Part shown: piece after piece, positions 10,958 through 19,387 of the stretch | Numbering within the stretch: position 1 is the first letter of the stretch | Layout of the letters: each line of letters starts with the position of its first letter | NCBI RefSeq assembly: GCF_019669965.1 | Contig: NZ_AP019781.1 | Span: 1,613,092-1,677,091 of the forward strand | Direction of reading: 5' to 3' | Source: Methanoculleus chikugoensis | GTDB taxonomy: Archaea; Halobacteriota; Methanomicrobia; Methanomicrobiales; Methanoculleaceae | Length of the DNA: 64,000 bases | The notes under the pieces: generated by a model | What the model saw: only the letters and a program-made list of their open reading frames with translations | Database searches by the model: none | What the model was told of the DNA's origin: nothing | Translations under genes and position numbers: made by a program

Positions 10958-13209
10958 GGTCTGCGAGCGAGATCCCATATCGCACGGGCGGTCTTTTCCC
11001 CGATCCCGTACACCGACGAGAGTTCCTCCGGTTCGGCATCGACAATCGCTTTAAGCGACCCGAAGTGTTCGAGGAGGAGACGTGCGCTTTTTAGGCCGAC
11101 GCTCGGGAACGCAGCGAGCGCGTACTCCTGCTCCTCGCGGACCGAGCGGTACGACTTCTTCGGGTGTATCTTCCGCTCTCCCCGCTCGCTCCCCTCTCGC
11201 TGTGCGAGGACGTAGAGCGTCTCGGCGGTGTCGTCCGCATCCCTGGTGCGTATCAGCGCGACGCCCATATCGACCGTTATGGCCGCAAGCGTGCCCCTGA
11301 TTGCGTTCGGGTGGATGTTTCGCACCGCATAGAGGTCGTCCTCTCCCTCGATGATCAGGACGGGACGCAGCACCGCGTCGGCCATCGCCTTGATCTGCCC
11401 GAAGAGATCACGCTCGACGAGGGTGTTCATGAAATCCTGCACGGTCTTCCTCTCCACGAGGATACGGTCGCCGATGGCGTAGTCGCCGACCTCGAGGCGC
11501 TCCAGGGCGATCGATGCCCCGAGTTCGTACAGGCGCCCGACGACCCTCGACGACGTCTCACGGTCGTCGATGGTGATCGCCGGCCCCGCCGGGGCAAACG
11601 AAAGGATCTCCGCCTGTCTGGTTGCGGCCGGGACGGACGGGGTCGGGGCAGGAGCGGGAGCGAGCAGGGGCGCAGCGCTCATCTCCTTGATCCCTGTCAC
11701 CATCGCCCGCTCCCGGCTCTGGCTCACGTACCGGAACGTCTCGTCGGACGTGCCTTTCGTCACCAGCACGACGATCGTGCCGCTGCCGCTCCGCCCGGTC
11801 CGACCCTTCCGCTGGATGCTCCGGATCTCTGAGGGGACGGCCTCGTAAAAGATCACCATATCCGTCGAGGGGACGTCGAGCCCCTCCTCGCCCACGGAGG
11901 TCGCGATCAGGCACTTGAACTCGCCCTCCCGGAACCGGGCGAGACTTGCGATCTGCTCCTTCTGCGAGAGTCCCCGCTCCGCGTCCCTGGACGCCTGGCC
12001 GACGAACCGCTCGCAGGCGATACCGGCGGCGGTGAGCGTATCCACGAGCGTCTGGACGGTGTCGCGATAGGTGGCGAAGACGATGATCCGGCTCTCGGGG
12101 TGCGCCGCAAGCTGCGCCCGCACCAGTTCGCGGACGATCGAAGCCTTGGGGTGCAACTCCTCCTTCCAGCCGGCGGCGGCCTCGACGAGGCCCAGGTAAG
12201 CGGGATCGGCGACGAGGCGCTTGCTCGCCTTGCTCCCCGAGCTCGAGGCGCCTTCCGCGCCGAGCCGGCCGAGGTAGAGTTTGAGCGCCTCGCTTCCTTG
12301 CGTCTCGGCAAGCGATATGGCGTGCCGGAGTTTCATGCACTCGGCATGCAGGGATGCCGCGATGAACGCCGATGGATCGCGCGTCCGTATACGCTGCTGG
12401 ATCTGGGCGTTCAAGGCATTAAGCGCCTTCATCGAGAGTTTGTCCGGTTTCGGAACGCGGAAGTTGAGCTTCGCGAGCCGGGCAAGGCGCGACTCCACGA
12501 GCCCCCGGAGGACAACGATCGCCGCCTGCAGTTCTTCGGGCAGGTAGACGTCGACGTACTGGATCTCGCGCTCGTGGATGTAGGGCCGGACATCTTCGTC
12601 GGTCTCCACCCGGGTCTCGACCGCCTCGATATGCAGGTTGTTGCAGACTTCCTGCACCTTCGCCGGGTCCCCGCCGGGGGAGGCCGTCATCGCGAGCAGC
12701 AGGGGATCGTTCGCCGCGGTACAGTAGTGCTGTGCGAGAAAGACGTAGGCGTAGTTCCCCACCGCCCGGTGGCACTCGTCCACGACCAGCAGCACGACGT
12801 CGGCGAGGCTGTACCTCCCCGCAAGGCAGTCGTTCTTGATCACCTGCGGGGTGGCGAAACAGACCCGGCACGCCTCCCAGGCCCGCGCCCGCTCCTCCGG
12901 GGAGGTGTCGCCGGTGAACATGGCAAAATCGGATTCATCCGGCTCGGAGCCGTCCCGGATGAGCAGGAACTGTTTGAAGAAACGGAGGTGCTGCTCGACC
13001 AGAGGTTTCGTGGGCGCAAGCACGAGCACTCTCCCGGGGTGAGAATAGAGACGGGACGCCGCGACGATGAGCGCGACGGCCGTCTTCCCGAGCCCCGTCG
13101 GGAGGACGACCATCGTGTTCGCATCAAGCGCCCGGAGCGCGATGGAGAGTTGATACCGCCGTTCCTCGATGCTCTCCGGCCGGATCAGCGGGTGAGAGAC
13201 GTAGTTCAT
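10948..13209 (-). CDS. hef: Hef-type helicase/nuclease (XPF/FANCM family)
   Basis: A 753-residue enzyme for forked and stalled replication intermediates. The N-terminal SF2 helicase has Walker A PTGLGKT (37-43), DECH (144-147) and the C-terminal helicase motif RKGRTGRSG. The C-terminal XPF-type nuclease has IDDRE, GDYAIGD and VERK near residue 585, followed by tandem helix-hairpin-helix motifs (FPSVGLKSA, VYGIGEKTA). All catalytic motifs are intact. The start overlaps the glyS stop by ATGA, so it is co-translated with glyS. Confidence 0.95.
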   Translation of the reverse strand: MNYVSHPLIRPESIEERRYQLSIALRALDANTMVVLPTGLGKTAVALIVAASRLYSHPGRVLVLAPTKPLVEQHLRFFKQFLLIRDGSEPDESDFAMFTGDTSPEERARAWEACRVCFATPQVIKNDCLAGRYSLADVVLLVVDECHRAVGNYAYVFLAQHYCTAANDPLLLAMTASPGGDPAKVQEVCNNLHIEAVETRVETDEDVRPYIHEREIQYVDVYLPEELQAAIVVLRGLVESRLARLAKLNFRVPKPDKLSMKALNALNAQIQQRIRTRDPSAFIAASLHAECMKLRHAISLAETQGSEALKLYLGRLGAEGASSSGSKASKRLVADPAYLGLVEAAAGWKEELHPKASIVRELVRAQLAAHPESRIIVFATYRDTVQTLVDTLTAAGIACERFVGQASRDAERGLSQKEQIASLARFREGEFKCLIATSVGEEGLDVPSTDMVIFYEAVPSEIRSIQRKGRTGRSGSGTIVVLVTKGTSDETFRYVSQSRERAMVTGIKEMSAAPLLAPAPAPTPSVPAATRQAEILSFAPAGPAITIDDRETSSRVVGRLYELGASIALERLEVGDYAIGDRILVERKTVQDFMNTLVERDLFGQIKAMADAVLRPVLIIEGEDDLYAVRNIHPNAIRGTLAAITVDMGVALIRTRDADDTAETLYVLAQREGSERGERKIHPKKSYRSVREEQEYALAAFPSVGLKSARLLLEHFGSLKAIVDAEPEELSSVYGIGEKTARAIWDLARRPYR

Positions 13210-14936
13210 GCCCTGATGTCACGGAACGCGGTGGTGCCGGAGATGAGTGCGGAGAGGATCTCGGGCAGGCGCTCGATCGGTATGCGGACCTGCTCCATGC
13301 TGTCGCGGTCTCTCACGGTCACGGTGTTGTCCTCAAGCGTATCGTAGTCGACGGTGACGGCGAAGGGCGTCCCGACCTCGTCCTGCCTCCGGTAACGCCG
13401 GCCGATGGCGCCGGAGTCGTCGTACTGGGCGAGGATGCGGCACTGCGTGAGCCTCTCCGTGATCGTCTGTGCAATATCGTCGAGACCGTCGCGGTTCATC
13501 AGCGGGAAGACAGCGGCCTGGATCGGCGCGACCGCCGGCGGGAGCCGGAGCACTTTCCGGATCTCGCCGTCGACCTCTTCCTCGGCGTAGCTGTGCTCGA
13601 GGGCGACGTAGATCATCCGGTCGATGCCGTAGGATGGCTCGATGACGTGGGGCATCACCTCTTCGCCGCGAACTTCGACCTCCTCCTCGCGAACCTGGTA
13701 GAGGTCGGCGGGGATGAAGAACTCCTCCCCGTCGACGGTGACCCGCGCGCCGTCCTCTCCCGGCTCGGATGCGGCGAGAGCATCCGCGATCGCCTTCGCC
13801 TTGCCGCGGTACTGCGGTCCGAGCACCCCCATGTCGGCCACGATCCGCCGTTTCACGACCCGTTTCGGCTCGTCGTAGGGCATGAAGACCGTCATTGAGG
13901 TGCCGGAGTGCTCCGCATGCGAGCGCAGGTCGTAGTTGGTGCGGTCGGCGATGCCGACGATCTCCACCCACCCGAACCGGCCGGAGTAGACCTCGGCGTC
14001 CCAGCAGTCGGCCGCGTAGTGCGCCCGCTCATCGGTCAGGTGCTGGCGGAACCGGAGTTTTGCCGGATCGACACCGATGGCGGTCAGGATCCGGTGCGTG
14101 AGCGCGATGTAGTAGGCGACGTACTCGTTCGCGATAACTCCCTCGCCTACCGCGGCGCGCATCGTCATTGCGGCCGGCTCCTGGCCGTCGAGCTGCCGCG
14201 CGATGGTGAGGAGAGGGGCCGTGTAGTCCGCGTAGCGGTGGAAGGCGGGGTGATCCTTCTCACCCGGATGGACGAAGATCTCGGCTTCCGCCTGAGAGAA
14301 CTCCCGCAGCCGGATCATGCCCTGGCGGGGGGAGATTTCGTTGCGGTAGGACTTCCCGATCTGAACGGCGCCGAAGGGGAGTTTGTCCCGGTAAAATCGC
14401 AGGAGCCGGGAGAAGTCGGTGAAGATGCCCTGGGCGGTCTCGGGGCGCAGGTAGCCCTTCCGCTGCGAGCCGGGACCGATGGTCGTCTCAAACATCAGGT
14501 TGAACGCAAAGACTCCCGCTTCGCCCAGGGGTTCCTTGCATGACGGGCAGGGAAGCTCATAGAGTGCCGCCTGGAGCGCCTCCGCCGAGAGCGTGCCCGC
14601 GTTCGCAACGCCGTTCTCTTCCGCGATATGATCGGCGCGGAGGTACTCGCCGCAGTGCGGGCACTGCACCATCTTGTCGGCGAACTCTTTCACATGGCCG
14701 GATGCGACGAAGATCGCTTCGTTTCCGACGGTGGGGCATTCGATCTCGTAGTAGCCTTCCTGGAAGACGTAGAACGACCGCCAGAGATTCTCGACGTTTC
14801 GCTTCAGCATCGCTCCAAGCGGGCCGTAATCGATGAATCCGGCGACCGACCCGTATATCTCGGATGAGGGCCAGACAAAACCCCGTCTTCTGGCTACTTC
14901 CATGACTTTTTCGTAAATATCGCTCGTTTCGGCCAT
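13206..14936 (-). CDS. glyS: Glycyl-tRNA synthetase (class II, alpha2 type)
   Basis: A 576-residue archaeal/eukaryotic-type GlyRS that charges tRNA-Gly. Class II motif 2 is visible as SYRNEISPRQGMIRLREF (196-213), with the glycine-pocket segment RPETAQGIF (164-172). A zinc-like pair CPHC (92-95) and CPSC (130-133) interrupts the N-terminal part. The C-terminal anticodon-binding domain includes DDSGAIGRRYRRQDEVGTP. First gene of the glyS-hef operon. Confidence 0.96.
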   Translation of the reverse strand: MAETSDIYEKVMEVARRRGFVWPSSEIYGSVAGFIDYGPLGAMLKRNVENLWRSFYVFQEGYYEIECPTVGNEAIFVASGHVKEFADKMVQCPHCGEYLRADHIAEENGVANAGTLSAEALQAALYELPCPSCKEPLGEAGVFAFNLMFETTIGPGSQRKGYLRPETAQGIFTDFSRLLRFYRDKLPFGAVQIGKSYRNEISPRQGMIRLREFSQAEAEIFVHPGEKDHPAFHRYADYTAPLLTIARQLDGQEPAAMTMRAAVGEGVIANEYVAYYIALTHRILTAIGVDPAKLRFRQHLTDERAHYAADCWDAEVYSGRFGWVEIVGIADRTNYDLRSHAEHSGTSMTVFMPYDEPKRVVKRRIVADMGVLGPQYRGKAKAIADALAASEPGEDGARVTVDGEEFFIPADLYQVREEEVEVRGEEVMPHVIEPSYGIDRMIYVALEHSYAEEEVDGEIRKVLRLPPAVAPIQAAVFPLMNRDGLDDIAQTITERLTQCRILAQYDDSGAIGRRYRRQDEVGTPFAVTVDYDTLEDNTVTVRDRDSMEQVRIPIERLPEILSALISGTTAFRDIRA

Positions 14937-15245
14937 AGTCTTGCAGTACAGTTGAGCGGCGGTGCTAATAAAGAATAGTCCTCACCTCGCACGAGATCAC
15001 GATCCTTCGAGAAATAGATGATCCGGCAGAGGGTTTTTTTTCACGGCAGGGCATATCCCGGAAGATATGGTGACATCCACCGAAACGATCCTTCTGTTTT
15101 GAGAGTTTATATGGTAATGTTTAAATGTTAGCGGTTGTAATGTAGGGAACGTTACGCCCCGGTCGGGGGAAAATGTATATATACCGGGTCGCCATGGGTG
15201 ACCTTCAGAACCAGACGGTGGAATACAGAACTGAGAGAGACGGAC
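14937..15245. other. Divergent intergenic region, glyS / HTH protein
   Basis: A 309-base gap with no credible gene. It holds the glyS promoter on the minus strand near 14960-14990, a T8 tract at 15035-15043 of unclear role, an A/T-rich stretch near 15100-15130, and the strong TATA box listed for the HTH gene. Confidence 0.5.
15176..15183 (+). promoter_or_regulatory. TATA box of the HTH protein gene
   Basis: A perfect TATATATA 63 bases before the ATG at 15246. Transcription would start near 15205, which excludes the in-frame upstream start at 15198 and supports 15246. Confidence 0.6.
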
Positions 15246-15854
15246 ATGGCAGAAGATACCCGCAAGCAGCAGCTCCTCGAGCTGTTCACGACCATCACGA
15301 ACAAGAAGACGATCGTCGAACCGATGAGAAAGGTTCACGGTACGCTCCGGGATCGCGACGCTGTGGAGCGCGAGATTGCCCTGATCATGCGGGAGATCCT
15401 CGATCGGGGGTATTTCAAAACCAAACTCGCCCCGCGGCAGCTCGCGAAACTTGTGGTCGCGTACTACGACGGTAAGAACGACACCGAGATCGCGAGGGCG
15501 CTCGGCGATGAGAAGCTGAGCAAGACCGTGGCGCGTGCCCGGGTCCGCCTCAAACTCTTCCGGGAGCTCGATTTCAAGATGCCGTTCGACCAGGCGGCGA
15601 TGGCGGAACTTCTTGATTCGGGAAAGACCATGAAGGAGATCAGCGAGGAACTCGATGTAAGCCCCTCGACACTCCGTGAGTACCGCCACGTGATCGAGCA
15701 GCAGAGAGACACCACACTCGACCCGTTTCTGGAACGGATCAGGGACGTCATGGAAGACCGCGATCTCTCCGAGACGATGACGCGCGGTGTCATCAACGAC
15801 GGCCTTAGCGAAGCGATCGACATCACCGAAGCGATAGATATGGGGGAGTTCTGA
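15246..15854 (+). CDS. Archaeal helix-turn-helix protein (possibly CMI4-like)
   Basis: A 202-residue acidic soluble protein. The centre has two HTH-like segments: NDTEIARALGDEKLSKTVAR (about 80-99) and MKEISEELDVSPSTLREYR (about 131-149), resembling sigma-factor or response-regulator winged helices. The architecture recalls the haloarchaeal conditioned-medium-induced protein 4 family, an uncertain match. The N-terminal third is helical, and the C terminus is acidic (DITEAIDMGEF). Probably a transcription regulator; targets unknown. Confidence 0.7.
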   Translation: MAEDTRKQQLLELFTTITNKKTIVEPMRKVHGTLRDRDAVEREIALIMREILDRGYFKTKLAPRQLAKLVVAYYDGKNDTEIARALGDEKLSKTVARARVRLKLFRELDFKMPFDQAAMAELLDSGKTMKEISEELDVSPSTLREYRHVIEQQRDTTLDPFLERIRDVMEDRDLSETMTRGVINDGLSEAIDITEAIDMGEF

Positions 15855-15914
15855 ACCCCGGTATCCTCATAACCCACTGAACACTTTTTTAACATCCGAG
15901 CCGATCTCTTCTCC

Positions 15915-16589
15915 ATGAGGTTGACCTGGCTTGGCCACGCGTGTTTCTCTCTTGCAGGATCGCGGACGATCCTCATCGATCCCTTCATCCCGGAGGGATC
16001 TCTCGCCACAGAGCCCGATATCGTTGCCGTGACGCACGCTCACGCCGACCACCTGGGTATCACCGTAAAACTCTCGAAGAAGACGGTCGCCATCAACGAG
16101 GTGGCGAAGTACCTGAAGGCAAAGGGCGTTCCCGTCGAACCGATGAACCTCGGCGGCACCATCACCGTCGACGGCGTTCGGTTCACGATGACGCCCGCGC
16201 TCCATTCGTCGTGGCTGGAGGACGAGGGGGCGGGATTTTACGGTGGTGTGGCCGCCGGATTCGTCATCACGATGGACGGCGTCAGCGTCTACCACGCCGG
16301 CGACACGGCGCTCTTCTCCGATATGCAGCTCATCCGCGACCTCTACCGACCGGACGTGGCGCTCCTCCCTGTAGGCGGGTGTTACACAATGGGGCCCGAA
16401 GAGGCGATGATCGCGGCGCGGTACATCGGCGCGCCGCTCGTGATCCCGATGCATTACGACACCTTCCCCATCATCCAGCAGAACCTGGAGGAGTTCAAGC
16501 GAACCATCGAGCGGACGACGTCGATCCGGGTCGCGTTGCTCTCGCCGGGAGAGAGCATCGAGGTCGGCCCGGAGGGGGGCGGGGAGTGA
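15915..16589 (+). CDS. UPF0173-type metallo-beta-lactamase-fold hydrolase
   Basis: A 224-residue metal-dependent hydrolase. The metal motif is THAHADHLG (about 40-48), preceded by GHACF at the N terminus and followed by HSSW, YHAGDTALF and HYDTFP, which supply the remaining ligands. Family members (UPF0173/YtkL-like) have no agreed substrate. It stands alone, with a short T-run before it. Confidence 0.92.
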   Translation: MRLTWLGHACFSLAGSRTILIDPFIPEGSLATEPDIVAVTHAHADHLGITVKLSKKTVAINEVAKYLKAKGVPVEPMNLGGTITVDGVRFTMTPALHSSWLEDEGAGFYGGVAAGFVITMDGVSVYHAGDTALFSDMQLIRDLYRPDVALLPVGGCYTMGPEEAMIAARYIGAPLVIPMHYDTFPIIQQNLEEFKRTIERTTSIRVALLSPGESIEVGPEGGGE

Positions 16590-16776
16590 GGGGTTCGCAC
16601 TCCGGCCTCTCCGGGAGCAACGGGGCTTTGCGGTTACAGAGAGCGTATGCTCGGGGGTATTTTTTGGTGGCATATTTGACTGAGGGTTGAGGAAGATCAA
16701 CTCACACCTTCGGTGCTTGCGCTCCTCCAGCCACATTTTGGGACATCTTAAGTCCCGCGCACGGATTTCCATCGGA

Positions 16777-17074
16777 TATCGCCATTGGGGGAGGGGCTGA
16801 CGGGGAGGGGGGCATGCCCCCCTCCCCTGTCTCTGCCCTGTATGCCGATATCTGTAACCCCACTCGAAGACCTTCGGTTTTCTCAAACTCCCAGCGTTGT
16901 CCGTCGCCCTTCCTGGGCAGTCGGACTCCCCCTATATGGGCGCTCGCAAGCCTCTCCTCAAAACCCCCCACCCCCGCGCTTCGCGCTCCTCATTCGCACC
17001 TGACGGTGCTCAAACTCCGCTCCTGATGGAACGTCGTTCCGCCCCCCCAAGGGGGCGGGCAGTGCGTGGCGATA
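16777..17074. repeat. Dispersed G/C-rich element, copy B
   Basis: Left end TATCGCCATTGGGGGAGGGG, right end a G/C-rich palindrome then TGGCGATA. A large hairpin arises from GGGGAGGGGGGCATG and its complement CCCCCCTCCCC (16801-16826). Inside are GCACC-tgac-GGTGC (16996-17009) and AAGACC-type stems. The left flank shares ACGGATTT with copy A. No gene is credible. Confidence 0.6.
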
Positions 17075-17440
17075 TGTGACTGGCCAAAGGGCAGGAGCAG
17101 GAGAAGACCGAAGGTCTTAGACCGGCGATTGGCCAAAGGACAAGAACACGAACACCGAAGAACAACGTTCCTTCGGAATGCGATGGGCCGAAGGGCCGGA
17201 GCATGAGCATCGAAGGTGTGCAGTCCCCTCGAAATCCGTGCACGGGCTTTACGACATAGTGAAGAAGAATCACCATAAGGCGAATCACCCGTACGACAGA
17301 GTTCAAGAAGACATCAGGCTTCCAAATGCGAGCATAAGTGGCATACGAGAAGACCAAAGGTCTTCGAGCCGCGATGGCAGTGGCCGTAAGCACCATCGGA
17401 CTTCGAGCAACAGCAGATCGGAGGTTGCCAGAGGTGCAAC
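17075..17440 (+). repeat. Hairpin-linker modules beside copy B
   Basis: Runs of linker and hairpin: GGAGCAGGAG, AAGACC-gaa-GGTCTT (17104-17118), GGCGATTG, then near 17179-17220 GCGATG, GGCC-gaag-GGCC, GGAGCATGAG and a degraded GCATC-gaa-GGTGT. A weaker AAGACC-aaa-GGTCTT with GCGATG recurs at about 17350-17380. Order and linkers match the copies at 18815, 37913 and 56764. Confidence 0.55.
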
Positions 17441-17690
17441 GTCGTCTCCCCATGAGCAGCCCACGAACAACCTTTCACACACCCAAACCCCCATACCGGC
17501 ACCTATTGAACCAGCGCGCCAACCTTCAGAGCTCGTCGCTTTAGCAAACGTGCTCACCGGAACGCAATACTCCAACTCACCAGACCCCGCCCCCCACTCG
17601 ATCCTGCACAAAGATATATGTGGTCTCAAACCTGGAGTGACGCGGGCTCACCGGCCCCCGGTGAGAGTATCCAGCATGAGGTGAGGGAAA
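17441..17690. other. Non-coding stretch before rhodanese gene
   Basis: No gene is supported between 16590 and 17690. This last part has no clear repeat and probably holds the rhodanese promoter (ATATATG at 17613-17619) and leader. Confidence 0.45.
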
Positions 17691-18653
17691 ATGGAAGAGA
17701 AGATGTTTACTCCCGGCGGGATGGAGCGCCTGCAGGCCACGAGCGACCGGGAGAATATCCCGTACCCCCGTGGCGACGGGAAGGTCAAACTGGTGAACTC
17801 GGAGTGGCTGGACCGCCACCGGAACGACGCCAACCTGACGGTCGTCGACGTTCAGCCGAACATACACGACTACATCCAGGAGCATATCCCCGGTGCCGTC
17901 TACCTGACCGAAGGCGTGCTGCGAGTATCCAACCGCGGCTTTCCGGGGTCGTACAGCCCGAACGCCTGTATCCAGGAGTCGTTCCGACGTGCGGGCATCG
18001 ACGCCGACTCCCCGGTCGTTGTCTACACCGGGAAAGGCGCGTTCTCCGGCGCGGGCGACGGGCTCGGGCAGACGATGATGGCCTATACCCTCGCGAAATA
18101 CGGTCACAACACCGTATACATCCTCGACGGCGGGATTGACGCGTGGAAGAGCGAGGGGCGGGAACTCTCGCAGGACTATCCCGCGGTCGAGCCGTCCAGC
18201 TTCATCGCCGAGGTTCGCGACGACTACCCCATCGGTTACGAGGAGTTCGTGCGGATCAAGGACAACGACAACGTGGTCGTGCTCGATGCGCGCCCGGCAA
18301 AGGTCTATGAAGGGAAGGGGCCCTGGCGGAAGGCCGGGCATATCCCCGGTACCGTCAACCTGCCCTGGAAGAGCCTGATGCACGAGGCGAATCCGGCACG
18401 GCTCAAGTCGAACGACGAGCTCGACACGATCCTGGAAGAACACGGCGTCGACCGGAGCAAGGCGGTCATCTGCTCGTGCGGAACCGGTCGGGAGGCCACG
18501 AACGAGTTTGTCCTCTTGAAATGGCTCTACCTCTACCCAAACGTCCGGATCTACGAGGGTTCGTTCACCGAGTGGGTCACCTATCCGAATAACCCGGTCG
18601 TAGAGGGGCCGAAACCCCGAGGGGCGAGCGTTGAGGCGGCTCCCGCACGGTAA
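17691..18653 (+). CDS. Thiosulfate/3-mercaptopyruvate sulfurtransferase (two rhodanese domains)
   Basis: A 320-residue SseA-type sulfurtransferase. The N-terminal rhodanese domain (about 30-145) has YTGKGAFSG in the active-loop position and lacks a cysteine, so it is catalytically silent as usual for this family. The C-terminal domain (about 170-300) carries CSCGTGREAT with C261 and C263; C263, in the CxxGxxA pattern, is the likely persulfide cysteine. Role is sulfane-sulfur transfer for biosynthesis or detoxification. The start follows GTGAGGGAAA. Confidence 0.92.
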   Translation: MEEKMFTPGGMERLQATSDRENIPYPRGDGKVKLVNSEWLDRHRNDANLTVVDVQPNIHDYIQEHIPGAVYLTEGVLRVSNRGFPGSYSPNACIQESFRRAGIDADSPVVVYTGKGAFSGAGDGLGQTMMAYTLAKYGHNTVYILDGGIDAWKSEGRELSQDYPAVEPSSFIAEVRDDYPIGYEEFVRIKDNDNVVVLDARPAKVYEGKGPWRKAGHIPGTVNLPWKSLMHEANPARLKSNDELDTILEEHGVDRSKAVICSCGTGREATNEFVLLKWLYLYPNVRIYEGSFTEWVTYPNNPVVEGPKPRGASVEAAPAR

Positions 18654-18814
18654 CCCTTAAATTCCCGGGCAACCGGCCAAAACCTTTATTTTCTACATTT
18701 CCAGAACAGGAATTATTAAATATTAAAATGCACTAGATAGACCTAGAGAGATTTGGATCCACACAAGACACTTCCCCCCTTGACGTCGTCTTTTCGTGTA
18801 TCCTCTTCTCTCTA

Positions 18815-18908
18815 AATGCGACGGCCCGTAGGGCCGGAGCTCGAGAAAACGCGAAGCGTTTTCGAGTTGCGATGGTCCGAAGGACCGGAGCAGAAGCGCC
18901 ACAGGTGC
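18815..18908 (+). repeat. Hairpin-linker module, copy D
   Basis: The clearest copy: GCGAC, then GGCCC-gta-GGGCC (18823-18835), GGAGCTCGAG, AAAACGC-gaa-GCGTTTT (18846-18862), CGAGTTGCGATG, GGTCC-gaa-GGACC (18874-18886), GGAGCAGAA, and GCGCC-aca-GGTGC (18896-18908). Each stem is perfect or has one mismatch, and the stems differ from those in other copies. Confidence 0.65.
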
Positions 18909-19006
18909 AAAACCGCATTTCTTCAGGGCTCGCTCTCCACCGGGAGGCAGGTCTCCGCGACCCATCACCGCGTTCTGCCGGTCAAACCGCCATCATCCCG
19001 CCGGCG

Positions 19007-19240
19007 GTGGTGGCCGGCCTCGTCCTGGTGCTCCGGTCGATGAGCCTGATCGCCTCCGGGCTGCTGGTTGCCGGACAGATCGTCGGGCCGATAGCAGGCG
19101 CGCTCGTTGCCGTGGTCCTGATGAAGATAGAGCCCCGGGCTCCCCAGGACAAAGCCGCCGCACGACGATACCGGATCGGGTCGATCGCAACGACCGCTAT
19201 CCTCTTCACCCTGCCCCTCTGGATCACGGCGCTCATGTGA
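19007..19240 (+). CDS. Small two-helix membrane protein, start uncertain
   Basis: About 77 residues from a GTG, with two hydrophobic segments separated by a basic stretch (KIEPRAPQDKAAARRYR). The open frame extends back to 18872 into repeat copy D, but that part is not protein-like, so either translation starts at 19007, 19010 or 19040 or an older gene lost its 5' end when the repeat arrived. Function unknown. Confidence 0.4.
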   Translation: MVAGLVLVLRSMSLIASGLLVAGQIVGPIAGALVAVVLMKIEPRAPQDKAAARRYRIGSIATTAILFTLPLWITALM

Positions 19241-19293
19241 TATAACGACAGTATTCGCCCGCCGGAGATCGCGCGGGCGGATGTTCCCGAAAA

Positions 19294-19313
19294 CGACTAT
19301 ACCAATATAGTCG
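19294..19313. promoter_or_regulatory. Perfect palindrome, candidate operator of the PhoU-like gene
   Basis: CGACTATA-ccaa-TATAGTCG, two exact 8-base arms, lies about 22 bases before the TATA box (19336-19341) of the gene at 19388. Position and symmetry suit an activator or repressor site; binding protein unknown. Confidence 0.55.
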
Positions 19314-19335
19314 CTCCTCGTAGATACCGGTGGCG

Positions 19336-19341
19336 TATATA
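19336..19341 (+). promoter_or_regulatory. TATA box of the PhoU-like gene
   Basis: GTATATAG about 50 bases before the ATG at 19388; start of transcription would fall near 19365. Confidence 0.5.
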
Positions 19342-19387
19342 GCCCGCAGAACTCATATATCCTCCCGGCACCAATGCCTACCAACCC

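Noticed and set aside
15035-15043. T8 tract as a terminator
   Set aside because: No plus-strand gene ends nearby; it lies in a divergent promoter region.
16814-17684. Several frames of 60-170 codons in the 16.6-17.7 kb gap
   Set aside because: They run through the repeats, are rich in Pro/Ser/Arg, lack good starts and disagree in frame.
18815-18908. CRISPR-like array in the repeat modules
   Set aside because: Units are not identical direct repeats with unique spacers; linkers are short, hairpins lie between them and no cas gene is present.
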